From the NCBI RefSeq assembly GCF_002584535.1, contig NZ_NUOT01000025.1, positions 1 to 42,647 on the forward strand: a stretch of DNA of 42,647 nucleotides, read 5' to 3'. The number at the start of each line of letters is the position of its first letter. Position 1 is the stretch's first letter. A program made the position numbers and the translations under genes. The notes under the pieces are model-generated. The model had not been told where the DNA came from. It saw nothing but the letters and a program-made list of their open reading frames with translations, and made no database searches. Below are positions 1 through 8,625 of this stretch, piece by piece. This DNA comes from Bacillus cereus (GTDB lineage: Bacteria; Bacillota; Bacilli; Bacillales; Bacillaceae_G).

Positions 1-170
1 ATTTTCAGGGTTCACTTCATAAAAACAGGGAGCTTTTTATAGTCTCAAGAACATCTTAGGGGAGTTAATCAATAAAAATTCAGAGGATTTTCTGCGCGAT
101 TAAACCAATTATGAGAGATTGAATTATTATATGTAATCCATTTTAAACTGCAAAGTAAAATTATGTGGTA

Positions 171-256
171 TTTTTTTACTAAAATATGTACAAAAATGAT
201 GCAGTTTTTTACTAAAAAATTTTGACTTTTTTGAATTTTTTTAGTAAAAAGATAAT
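171..256 (+). promoter_or_regulatory. gal operon promoter region with three putative operators
   Basis: Three near-identical 9-mers occur upstream of galK: TTTACTAAA at 175-183 and 208-216, and its reverse complement TTTAGTAAA at 240-248. Centres are 33 and 32 bp apart, about three helical turns. A candidate -35 (TTGACT, 222-227) lies between sites two and three, with a weak -10 (TAAAAA at 245-250, 17-bp spacer) overlapping the third site. The spacing suggests binding by the LacI-type regulator encoded at the end of the operon, but that is inference. Bases 1-170 hold nothing I recognise. Confidence 0.5.
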
Positions 257-336
257 AAGTCTTTATTTTTGGTAGAATGAATTCGGAGTTAGAATGGAAA
301 AACTTTTTAGTTCGTATTATATAAGGGGGCCTTTAG

Positions 337-1518
337 ATGATACATAACCAGTTAATGGAGAACTTTAAGAAAATATTTCATCAAGAGGAGTATCGTACTT
401 TCTTTGCGCCTGGTCGGATTAATTTGATTGGAGAGCATACTGATTATAACGGAGGAAATGTGTTTCCATGTGCTATTACTTTCGGCACGTATGCGTTAGC
501 AAGCAAGCGAGATGATGCGTTAATATGTGCCTATTCATTGAACTTCCCCGAAAAGGGTGTTATTTCATTTTCTTTACAGGATTTAGATTATAAGCAAGAA
601 CATGAGTGGGCGAATTATCCAAAAGGTATGATTCGTTATCTCATAGAAGCTGGATATAGCATTGATTCAGGAATTAACATTATGTTTTATGGAAATATTC
701 CAAACGGTGCGGGATTGTCATCGTCTGCCTCTATTGAGCTTGTAACAGGGGTAACGATGGAAGGATTATTTCAATTCGAATTAGATCGTATAGAATTGAT
801 TAAAATTGGTAAAAAAGTAGAGAATTATTTTATCGGTGTAAATAGTGGCATTATGGATCAATTTGCTATTGGGATGGGAAAGGCAAGATATGGGATGTTA
901 TTAAATTGCCAAACAATGAATTTTACGTATGCGCCACTGCACCTGGATAACTACAATATCATTATTATGAATACAAACAAGCGGCGAGAGCTTGCTACTT
1001 CTAAATATAATGAGAGAAGAACGGAATGTGAACAGGCACTTGCAAATTTACAAGAGATAATTGATATAAGCTCCCTAGGAGAAATAACTGAAAAAATGTT
1101 TGAACAATATAAGCATGTAATTAAGGAAGAGAGCTTAAGAAAACGGGCTAAACATGTTGTGTATGAAAATTGCCGAACATTGCGATCTGTAAAAGAATTA
1201 AAAGAAAATAATATAAAAGAATTTGGAAGGCTGATGAATGAATCCCATTGTTCTTTACGTGATGATTATGAAGTGACAGGGCAAGAACTAGATACATTGG
1301 TTGAATCAGCCTGGAAACAAGAAGGGGTTATAGGAGCACGTATGACAGGTGCGGGGTTTGGTGGTTGTGCAATTGCGATCGTTGGGAAAGAATATACGGA
1401 TCAATTTATTTGCAACGTTGGACAAAAGTATAAAGAAGTCATCGGTTACGAAGCGACATTTTATGTTGCTGATATTGGGGATGGGGCACGAGAGCTGCAG
1501 AGAGAGGCAATGCAATAA
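337..1518 (+). CDS. galK: galactokinase GalK
   Basis: GHMP-family kinase that phosphorylates alpha-D-galactose to galactose-1-phosphate with ATP, the first committed step of the Leloir pathway in the cytosol. Seen directly: the galactokinase signature GRINLIGEHTDYNGG at residues ~26-40, the GHMP glycine/serine loop PNGAGLSSSASIE around residue 123, and the C-terminal TGAGFGGCAIAIV motif. At 393 residues it has the normal family length. The ATG at 337 follows an AAGGGGGC ribosome site. It is the first gene of the operon and starts about 90 bp after the putative operators. Its TAA is followed at once by the ATG of a short galE-like relic. Family assignment is firm. Confidence 0.97.
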   Translation: MIHNQLMENFKKIFHQEEYRTFFAPGRINLIGEHTDYNGGNVFPCAITFGTYALASKRDDALICAYSLNFPEKGVISFSLQDLDYKQEHEWANYPKGMIRYLIEAGYSIDSGINIMFYGNIPNGAGLSSSASIELVTGVTMEGLFQFELDRIELIKIGKKVENYFIGVNSGIMDQFAIGMGKARYGMLLNCQTMNFTYAPLHLDNYNIIIMNTNKRRELATSKYNERRTECEQALANLQEIIDISSLGEITEKMFEQYKHVIKEESLRKRAKHVVYENCRTLRSVKELKENNIKEFGRLMNESHCSLRDDYEVTGQELDTLVESAWKQEGVIGARMTGAGFGGCAIAIVGKEYTDQFICNVGQKYKEVIGYEATFYVADIGDGARELQREAMQ

Positions 1519-1599
1519 ATGGCAGGTTATATCGGTGTTCGTGCTTGTATAGCAATTCGTAGGGCAAAGTTTAATGTAGTAGTTACAGCTAATGTGTAA
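1519..1599 (+). pseudogene. relic of galE (UDP-glucose 4-epimerase N-terminus)
   Basis: A 26-codon frame begins at the ATG directly after the galK stop (TAAATG) and ends at TAA 1597-1599. Its product contains AGYIG, then ACI, then KFNVVV and N. This matches the order and spacing of the GalE Rossmann start (GGAGYIGSHTC...VVVVDNL) as I know that family. The preceding beta-strand and TGG, and everything after the second strand, are missing. It sits in the only large gap (162 bp) of an otherwise tight operon, where some Firmicutes carry galE. I read it as the scar of a deleted galE. A chance match of 26 codons cannot be excluded without alignment. Confidence 0.55.
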
Positions 1600-1617
1600 C
1601 TATTTTATTTTTCTTTA
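1580..1617 (+). terminator. possible intra-operon terminator between galK and galT
   Basis: TAGTTACA (1580-1587) pairs with TGTAACTA (1595-1602) around a 7-base loop and is followed by TTTTATTTTTCTTT. The stem is short and AT-rich, so it would be a weak terminator or attenuator. It overlaps the end of the galE relic. Confidence 0.4.
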
Positions 1618-1680
1618 TAGTTTAGGATGGGAATGAAAATAGTCCGAATGGATATAACGATTCAGCGGAGGGAAAGTATC

Positions 1681-3165
1681 ATGAATGTTTATCAAGTCAT
1701 TGAGCAACTTATAAAACGAGCATGTTCACTTCGGTTTATCGAAAGAGAAGATGGAATTTATATAAGAAATCAAATTCTTCACCTTCTTCATTTAGAGCGT
1801 TTTGAAAAGCAAGAAAGTAAAGCGGAAGAAAAAGAAATAACAGATTTACTAGAAGATTTAGTTCAGTATGCGAGTGAACAAGGAATTATTGATGATTCTT
1901 CTTATAAAAGAGACATATTAGCGAGTCAAATTATGAACTGCTTTATGGCAAAACCATCAACTATTAATCAATGTTTCTATCAACATTACGAGTGCCATCC
2001 AGAACATGCAACGGATTATTTTTATGAATTAAGTCGAATAAGTAACTATATTCAAACGAAGCATGTTCAGAAAAATATTAATTATAAAGCCAATACAGAG
2101 TATGGAGAACTGGACATTACGATTAATGTATCTAAACCGGAAAAAGATCCAAAAGAAATTGTAAACGAAAATCTAATACAGAATAAGGATTATCCGAAAT
2201 GCTTACTTTGCATTGAAAATGAAGGATATGCGGGTAGACTTGGCCATCCGGCACGTTCTAACCATAGAATGATTCGAATGGAATTATTAGGAGAGCGCTG
2301 GTACTTACAATATTCTCCTTATGTATACTATAACGAACATTGCATTGTGCTAGCGGAAACACATCGGAATATGGAAATAAATCGTCAAGCTTTTGAAAGA
2401 TTACTTTCTTTTGTGAAACGGTTCCCTCATTATTTTATTGGCTCCAATGCGGATTTACCTATTGTAGGCGGATCCATTTTATCACATGATCATTATCAAG
2501 GTGGTAAATACGAATTTGCAATGGCAAAAGCAGAAGATGATTATGTATTTCAATTAGATAGATTTCCGAAGGTTCAATGTTCAGTAGTGAAATGGCCTAT
2601 GTCTGTTATTCGCTTAAAAGGTAAAAATTCTAATTTATTAGTAAACGTGGCAGCTTCCATTTTGGATAAATGGAAGCAATATAGCGATCCATCCGTTCAT
2701 ATTTACGCAAGTAGAGACGGTGTGCCGCATAATACGATTACACCTATTGCTCGCAAGCGAAATGAACAGTATGAGTTAGATCTTGTACTACGAAATAATC
2801 GTACAAGTAAGGAGTATCCTTTTGGTATCTTTCATCCGCATCAAGATGTACAACACATTAAGAAGGAAAACGTAGGTTTAATTGAAGTGATGGGATTGGC
2901 TGTACTTCCAGCAAGGTTGAAATTAGAGTTACAAGAGGTAGAACGATATGTATTGTATAAAGACAATTGTGTAGCAGAATATCACAAACGATGGGCAGAG
3001 CAATTGAGAGAGCGGTACAAAGTAGAAGCGAATGAAGAGAATATTCATCACATTGTTCAAAAAGAGCTAGCAGCTAAATTTTTAAGGGCATTAGAAGATG
3101 CTGGAGTTTTCAAACGAAACGATGGAGGAATAGCTGCATTTAAACGTTTTATACAAAGTTTATAG
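1681..3165 (+). CDS. galT: galactose-1-phosphate uridylyltransferase GalT (Firmicute class)
   Basis: Transfers UMP from UDP-glucose to galactose-1-phosphate, giving UDP-galactose and glucose-1-phosphate. The long (~494 residue) architecture is that of the low-GC Gram-positive GalT class. The catalytic HxH appears as SHDHYQGG in the middle of the protein, preceded by a conserved GSNADLPIVGGSI block. I chose ATG 1681 because GGAGGG lies eight bases upstream and the protein then begins MNVYQVIEQLI, as in relatives. An in-frame ATG at 1627 has no comparable site. Seventeen bases separate it from galM. No full galE is in the window, so UDP-galactose epimerisation must come from elsewhere in the genome. 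Confidence 0.95.
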   Translation: MNVYQVIEQLIKRACSLRFIEREDGIYIRNQILHLLHLERFEKQESKAEEKEITDLLEDLVQYASEQGIIDDSSYKRDILASQIMNCFMAKPSTINQCFYQHYECHPEHATDYFYELSRISNYIQTKHVQKNINYKANTEYGELDITINVSKPEKDPKEIVNENLIQNKDYPKCLLCIENEGYAGRLGHPARSNHRMIRMELLGERWYLQYSPYVYYNEHCIVLAETHRNMEINRQAFERLLSFVKRFPHYFIGSNADLPIVGGSILSHDHYQGGKYEFAMAKAEDDYVFQLDRFPKVQCSVVKWPMSVIRLKGKNSNLLVNVAASILDKWKQYSDPSVHIYASRDGVPHNTITPIARKRNEQYELDLVLRNNRTSKEYPFGIFHPHQDVQHIKKENVGLIEVMGLAVLPARLKLELQEVERYVLYKDNCVAEYHKRWAEQLRERYKVEANEENIHHIVQKELAAKFLRALEDAGVFKRNDGGIAAFKRFIQSL

Positions 3166-3182
3166 GAGCGGGCGATAGGGAT

Positions 3183-4229
3183 ATGACAGTCTTTCAAAAT
3201 ATATTTGGTAAAGTAAATGGAAAAGATGTGTACGCTTATACATTAAAAAATGCCCAGGGTATAGAGGTTACGTGTTTAAATTACGGTTGTGTGATTACGA
3301 AAATTATTACGCCTGATAGGAAAGGAAAGTATGAAAATATCGTTTTAGGGTTTGAAGAATTGGAAAACTACGAGAGATATTCTCCATACTTTGGAGCAGT
3401 TGTAGGAAGAGTAGCTGGTAGAATCAAAGGGGCTCAATTTGAGTTGGATGGCAACACCTATACGTTAGTAAAGAACGAGCAAGACAATCACCTTCATGGT
3501 GGTTTGAAAGGATTTAGTTATATCGTTTGGGATGCTAAAATAATAGAAAATGAGAAGGAAATCGGAATTGAATTCACTTATACTAGCCCTAACGGAGAAG
3601 AAGGATATCCAGGAACTGTACATGTAAAAGTATTCTATACATTAAATAATGCGAATGAATTTTTGATTCGTTATGAAGCACAATCGGATAAAACGACGAT
3701 ATTAAACGTAACGAATCATACGTATTTTAACCTAAGTGGAAATTTAAAGCGGGATGTCTTACAGCATACTTTAAAAATTGACAGTGATCAATTTCTAGAA
3801 TTAAACGAGCAATTATTACCAACCGGTGAAATATTGGATGTAATAGATACGCCCTTCGATTTCCGAGCAGGAAGGCAAATAAAAGAGGGAGTATATTCTC
3901 GCTATTATCAAAATGAATTAGTAGGGAAGGGATATGATCATCCTTTTCTGTTGAATAGCAACTACGATCAGGAAATTATATTATGGGATGAAGAAAGTGG
4001 CCGCAAATTAGTCGTGGAAACAGATGAGGTTGGCGTAGTTTTGTATACAGGAAACCAATTACCAAGTGAGTTTGAAATATGTGGGGTACAATCCAAAAAG
4101 TATTTAGGACTTTGTCTAGAAACGCAAGGATTGCCTGATGCCATTCATCATTCGAATTTTCCTTCGTACATTTTAAATAAAAATCAATTATTCTCTTCCT
4201 CGACGAAATATACGTTTCGGGTTGAATAA
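3183..4229 (+). CDS. galM: aldose 1-epimerase (mutarotase) GalM
   Basis: Interconverts beta- and alpha-D-galactose, supplying GalK with its alpha anomer. Seen: the GRVAGRI and NHLHGG region near residues 76-100, the NVTNHTYFNLSG block with the catalytic histidine around residue 175, and LCLETQGLPDAIHH near the C-terminus with the catalytic glutamate. At 348 residues it is a full-length galactose-mutarotase-like beta-sandwich enzyme. No signal peptide is present, so it should act in the cytosol. It sits 17 bp after galT and 24 bp before the regulator gene, consistent with co-transcription. Confidence 0.95.
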   Translation: MTVFQNIFGKVNGKDVYAYTLKNAQGIEVTCLNYGCVITKIITPDRKGKYENIVLGFEELENYERYSPYFGAVVGRVAGRIKGAQFELDGNTYTLVKNEQDNHLHGGLKGFSYIVWDAKIIENEKEIGIEFTYTSPNGEEGYPGTVHVKVFYTLNNANEFLIRYEAQSDKTTILNVTNHTYFNLSGNLKRDVLQHTLKIDSDQFLELNEQLLPTGEILDVIDTPFDFRAGRQIKEGVYSRYYQNELVGKGYDHPFLLNSNYDQEIILWDEESGRKLVVETDEVGVVLYTGNQLPSEFEICGVQSKKYLGLCLETQGLPDAIHHSNFPSYILNKNQLFSSSTKYTFRVE

Positions 4230-5243
<1,014 letters not shown>

Positions 5244-5262
5244 TAAATGAATAAATGAAAAA

Positions 5263-5298
5263 AGAAACTTCTGCTTATTGAAACAGGGGTTTCTCTTT
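5263..5298 (+). terminator. terminator after the gal operon
   Basis: AGAAACTTCTG (5263-5273) pairs, with G-U pairs, to CAGGGGTTTCT (5284-5294) and is followed by CTTTAT. It lies 20 bp after the regulator stop codon. Confidence 0.6.
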
Positions 5299-5377
5299 AT
5301 GAGGTTATCTTAAAGGTTAGTGTGTAGTGTAATATGGTTTTAAGAGGATTATATTCAATATTATAGGGGATGGTTGA

Positions 5378-5800
5378 GTGAGCGATACAAAAATGCAAAT
5401 CAAAAAGACAAAGAGAAAAGTAGCATTGGTATTATTTGCTGCGCTAGTAATAATCATTGGCTTCGGATATTGGAAATTTTTTAGTTTGCAAGGCGTTCCG
5501 AAAGGGGAATGGATTCGAACTGTGCAATCCCCAGATGGAAAGCATGCTATAAAAACTTATTTTCATAATGCTGGGTCATTAAGTGCAGATGCTGTTAGAG
5601 GAGAGCTGGTTAATCTTAGTTCCGATTCCACCAAGAATATATATTGGAACTATCCAGATACAGATCCATACATTCAATGGATGGATAAAGATAGAGTTAG
5701 AATTGGAGATCAAACTTTAGATATTTCACGGGAAGAAACGTATGATTGGCGTGAGGATGATAAGCATATTAAAAAAGAGCCGAAACAGTTTATTCAGTAA
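5378..5800 (+). CDS. membrane-anchored DUF5412-like protein
   Basis: Hypothetical protein of 140 residues. A basic N-terminus (KKTKRKVA) is followed by one hydrophobic segment (residues ~14-31), then an extracytoplasmic domain with GVPKGEWI, SPDGKHAIKTYF, AVRGELVN and NIYWNYPDTDPYIQWMDKDRVRI. This pattern matches the DUF5412 family of Bacillus as I remember it. Function is unknown. The start is GTG at 5378 with AGGGGA upstream. It is monocistronic by position: the gal terminator lies before it and convergent genes follow. Residues after ~115 are highly charged. Confidence 0.75.
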   Translation: MSDTKMQIKKTKRKVALVLFAALVIIIGFGYWKFFSLQGVPKGEWIRTVQSPDGKHAIKTYFHNAGSLSADAVRGELVNLSSDSTKNIYWNYPDTDPYIQWMDKDRVRIGDQTLDISREETYDWREDDKHIKKEPKQFIQ

Positions 5801-5861
5801 ATGATATGTAGTAAGAGAAGTAGAGTATGGATGGTTATTTTAACTCTATAAATTGCTCTAT

Positions 5862-6089
5862 TTAGTGAAAAAATTTGGATACCATAACGAAGAACATAAG
5901 AGCGGAAATCCCAAAATACGGAATGCTCATTGATTTTCGCCCTGCTTTTATTTCATTTATGCCGATAAGGATAAATGAACAACTAAAACTAAGTTGTACG
6001 TAAGGGGTGATTGCGAGGCTATTGGTAAAAAAAGAATATATACAAAGAATAAGTGTAAGCAAGAGAAAAATACGTAATCCAGTTAGCAT
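5862..6089 (-). CDS. small membrane protein, DUF3953-like (copy 3)
   Basis: A 75-residue, highly hydrophobic protein with two to three membrane segments and a short polar loop (EIKAGRKS) in the middle. It shares its plan with the next two genes upstream on the same strand: an N-terminal helix ending in YSF..N, a second helix, a charged ...E(I/L)(K/R/Q) loop, and a final helix ending in an aromatic residue. AAGGAGGGA precedes the ATG. The DUF3953 label is from memory of B. cereus annotation, and function is unknown. It is the last gene of a three-gene tandem array. Confidence 0.7.
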   Translation of the reverse strand: MLTGLRIFLLLTLILCIYSFFTNSLAITPYVQLSFSCSFILIGINEIKAGRKSMSIPYFGISALMFFVMVSKFFH

Positions 6090-6115
6090 TAAAGTCCCTC
6101 CTTTGAAAGTTCGAA

Positions 6116-6346
6116 TTAACAGAATAAATCGAATGTAGCTAGAAATAAAGTAAGTGTTTCGGCTAATAAATAGAATGTTCCACTTGCTTTCTTTTGTTCA
6201 CGTAATTCGTCAATGCTCATAGTGAAAGACACTAAGCCTAAAGCAATGAACATATAAAGCAGAATACCTCTGTTATCTGTGATAAAACTATAGATAGATA
6301 AAGCTAATGCAATGAATGCAAAGGTAACCCGAACGGTCTTTAACAT
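6116..6346 (-). CDS. small membrane protein, DUF3953-like (copy 2)
   Basis: A 76-residue protein with about three hydrophobic stretches and the loop DELREQKKASG. The start at 6346 (MLKTVRVTF) is chosen because GGAGGA is eight bases upstream. The longer frame reaching 6433 overlaps the preceding gene and has no ribosome site. It is paralogous in plan to the genes on either side: IYSFITDN here, YSLITQN in copy 1, YSFFTNS in copy 3. Spacing to its neighbours is about 26-30 bp, so co-transcription is likely. Function is unknown. Confidence 0.7.
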   Translation of the reverse strand: MLKTVRVTFAFIALALSIYSFITDNRGILLYMFIALGLVSFTMSIDELREQKKASGTFYLLAETLTLFLATFDLFC

Positions 6347-6375
6347 ATGTTCATTCCTCCGTAAGAAAATAGTTG

Positions 6376-6606
6376 TTACATAATATACTTTACTGCGAGG
6401 ACAGCCCACACGAAAACTCCTGCCACCATACAAGTTAGGCCAGTACTTGGGTCTTTCTTTTGTATTTGTTCAATTGCGATTATAAACATTAAGGCTCCTA
6501 CGAAAAATTGTGAGAGTGTAAGAAATGCATCATTCTGTGTAATGAGGCTATATAAGGATACGATAATGACAATGAAAGTAGTGAGGAGGCGGGATATACG
6601 AAGCAT
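6376..6606 (-). CDS. small membrane protein, DUF3953-like (copy 1)
   Basis: A 76-residue protein with an N-terminal basic start (MLRISRLL), three hydrophobic segments and the central charged loop IEQIQKKDPSTG. CAGGAGGA precedes the ATG. It is the first of three tandem paralogues and follows the ytzI-like gene with one base between stop and start. Function is unknown. Duplication in place is the simplest origin of the array. Confidence 0.7.
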   Translation of the reverse strand: MLRISRLLTTFIVIIVSLYSLITQNDAFLTLSQFFVGALMFIIAIEQIQKKDPSTGLTCMVAGVFVWAVLAVKYIM

Positions 6607-6607
6607 A

Positions 6608-6757
6608 TTATTGATCCTCCTGTTTATTTGTTAGATAAGGATTAGCCTCTGGTTTGTCCACTGAATGTTTGTAAGAATAACCTTTATTGATTGTCAGCAC
6701 AGAGAGAACCAATACGATAAGTACAATAATGACTCCAATAATTAATATTTTAATCAA
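6608..6757 (-). CDS. ytzI: YtzI-like small membrane protein
   Basis: A 49-residue peptide: one long N-terminal membrane segment (ILIIGVIIVLIVLVLSVL), then a polar tail with KGYSYKHSVDKPEANPYL. That tail is what I recall from B. subtilis YtzI. The start is TTG at 6757, chosen because GGAGGGG lies seven bases upstream. The longer frame beginning at 6832 runs through this ribosome site and adds a tail with no support. Function is unknown. Likely first gene of a transcript continuing into the three DUF3953-like genes. Confidence 0.65.
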   Translation of the reverse strand: MIKILIIGVIIVLIVLVLSVLTINKGYSYKHSVDKPEANPYLTNKQEDQ

Positions 6758-6865
6758 ATGGACCCCTCCTTTTCTCCATTTTATCACTAAACGAAACTTC
6801 GTTTTACATAATTTTGTAATTGTTGAAAACAATAGAAGTTAAAAAGGTGAAAGAAGGAGCGTTAT

Positions 6866-7183
6866 ATGGATAATAAGAAAACTTACTATATATCAGTAGG
6901 AAATGGACAGATTTCGCAGGTGAAAACGGCGGATACATATAGCTTTGAAATCCAGGCGAATGATGAGGAAATTATTGAGTTACGGGAATGCTTCGATCAG
7001 GCATATCGCGAAGATCTTGGCTCTTTTGTACGTTCACATGTTCCATATGTGGAATATCATCATGATTCAAATAATGACCGGTATGATGCTGAGCTGCAGA
7101 AAGCATATAAGATGATTTATGATTTAGGGAATCATGAAACGAAGGAATTAGTCGCACAAATGGGAATAATCAATGGATTATAG
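6866..7183 (+). CDS. conserved hypothetical protein
   Basis: A soluble 105-residue acidic protein with no signal peptide or membrane segment. The N-terminal half is predicted beta (TYYISVGNGQISQ, YSFEIQANDEEI), followed by a helical, charged half (ELRECFDQAYREDLG and DAELQKAYKMIYDLGNHETKEL). Histidines cluster at VEYHHDSNNDRYDAE. I recognise no domain. AAGGAGCG precedes the ATG. It is divergent from the ytzI-like gene and 85 bp before ytkD, which has its own extended -10 (TGCTACAAT near 7216). Confidence 0.7.
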   Translation: MDNKKTYYISVGNGQISQVKTADTYSFEIQANDEEIIELRECFDQAYREDLGSFVRSHVPYVEYHHDSNNDRYDAELQKAYKMIYDLGNHETKELVAQMGIINGL

Positions 7184-7268
7184 TTGGATAACATTATGCA
7201 TATGAATACGAATTGTGCTACAATTTGTGGTAGGAAAATCTTGTAACCATCTATAGGGGAGTAATGGC

Positions 7269-7748
7269 ATGTACAAATTTAAAGATTATTACCACAATAC
7301 TGTACAATTATCGTTTGAACGTTACCCATTTTCTCCTGAGCCAAAGCATGTTTGGGTTGTATGCCGGTACGGGGATCAATGGTTATTAACGCATCATTTG
7401 CGCCGCGGTCTTGAATTTCCAGGTGGTAAGGTAGAACTCGGGGAAACACCGGAAGAAGCGGCAGTTCGAGAGGTTCATGAAGAAACTGGCGGGATTGTTT
7501 CTGATTTAACTTACTTAGGACAATACAAAGTATCTGGAAAAGACAAAATAATCATTAAAAACATTTATTTTGCAACAATTAGCGCAGTAGAAGAACATAC
7601 GCACTATGAAGAGACAAAAGGGTCTGTTCTATTAAAAGAAATCCCTGATAACATTAAAAGTGATAGGAAATTTAGCTTTATTATGCGCGATGATGTATTA
7701 GCGCGTACGATGAAACATATAGAAGAACTCGGCTGTTTTACGAAGTAA
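7269..7748 (+). CDS. ytkD: Nudix nucleoside triphosphatase YtkD
   Basis: Nudix hydrolase that by family knowledge cleaves 8-oxo-dGTP and related (d)NTPs to monophosphates, a MutT-type sanitation role in B. subtilis. The Nudix box is intact: GGKVELGETPEEAAVREVHEETG spans about residues 52-74. The N-terminus MYKFKDYYHNTVQLSF and the KNIYFA and KFSFIM blocks match B. subtilis YtkD closely by eye, as does the 159-residue length. A GGGGAG site precedes the ATG. The 3' end overlaps its own terminator hairpin and converges on a HAD gene. Confidence 0.92.
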   Translation: MYKFKDYYHNTVQLSFERYPFSPEPKHVWVVCRYGDQWLLTHHLRRGLEFPGGKVELGETPEEAAVREVHEETGGIVSDLTYLGQYKVSGKDKIIIKNIYFATISAVEEHTHYEETKGSVLLKEIPDNIKSDRKFSFIMRDDVLARTMKHIEELGCFTK

Positions 7749-7767
7749 AGGAGCCGAGTTCTTTTTT
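7725..7767 (+). terminator. terminator of ytkD
   Basis: GAACTCGGCT (7725-7734, inside the last codons) pairs with AGCCGAGTTC (7752-7761) and is followed by TTTTTT. It may also serve the convergent HAD gene, which ends at 7766. Confidence 0.85.
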
Positions 7768-8416
7768 ATACAAAAGATAGTATTTCAAGCAAATCTCGAA
7801 CTGTACGAGAATGTTCAAAATCCTTCCAAAATGAATCCTTCTTCCAAACCGCAGTCATCCCAGCCTTCTCAGCTCCCATGACATCATTTTCAGGATGATC
7901 TCCAACATAGATGCATTCTTCTGCCTGAACGTTTAATTGTTTGAGAGCACGCTCAAAAATAGCTGGATGAGGTTTCTTAATGCCTTCTGCTTCTGAAACA
8001 AGAATTGTATTTGTATACGTATGTAGCTGCAAGGCACGAAGGTTATTCATTTGGAATTCGGTAAAGCCATTCGTAATAATTCCAATTGCGATATTCTGAT
8101 TTTGTAATTGTTGTAGCAATTCGTGCATATTTGGAAATGGAATACAGTGGTTTGTGAATTCTGTGACGTAGTCGTGTAAAAGTTGTTCAACTGTTAGAGT
8201 CGTAATGTTATATTCTTTGAGCAAGATGGCATAGACTTTATCTTTCCAAGTGTAGCCGTTATTATCAAGTTGGACAAAGCGAGTACAATACTCATTTTTT
8301 TCTATTTCAGTAAAGTGCGCTGCGTAACGACTATATTGGTCGCCAATAAAACTTTCCAAAGATTGACGTCGATCTAATAATGTCCCGTCTAAATCAAATA
8401 ATACAGCACGTATCAT
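7766..8416 (-). CDS. HAD-superfamily phosphatase (subfamily IA)
   Basis: Cytosolic haloacid-dehalogenase-type phosphohydrolase of 216 residues. Motif I is FDLDGTLLD (residues 7-15, nucleophile and acid aspartates). Motif II is the ITNG region near residue 115. Motif III is the lysine in EGIKKPHP, and motif IV is YVGDHPENDVMGA near residue 170. The helical cap lies between motifs I and II. ATG 8416 is chosen because GGAGGA lies eight bases upstream. The extension to 8518 lacks a ribosome site. The substrate cannot be told from sequence. Converges with ytkD. Confidence 0.88.
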   Translation of the reverse strand: MIRAVLFDLDGTLLDRRQSLESFIGDQYSRYAAHFTEIEKNEYCTRFVQLDNNGYTWKDKVYAILLKEYNITTLTVEQLLHDYVTEFTNHCIPFPNMHELLQQLQNQNIAIGIITNGFTEFQMNNLRALQLHTYTNTILVSEAEGIKKPHPAIFERALKQLNVQAEECIYVGDHPENDVMGAEKAGMTAVWKKDSFWKDFEHSRTVRDLLEILSFV

Positions 8417-8625
8417 AATACATTCCTCCTTCTTAAAGTAAAAAGCCCACTTAAAATAATTATCGCATATTTTCAAAAAAATGATTATCCCACTATTTGC
8501 AGGCGGTAATACTCCCAATTTAAAATGTAAATAGAAATGAGGAAATTAGGGGGAAGAAAAGGTTCACCTACTGATTAAATTTTCACTGTATAATATCTTT
8601 GTAGAATGGAATAATGGAGGGTTAT

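Noticed and set aside
1306-1552. Small frames on both strands at the galK 3' end
   Set aside because: They overlap the conserved GAGFGG region of galK and have no ribosome sites. Only the relic starting at 1519 is retained.
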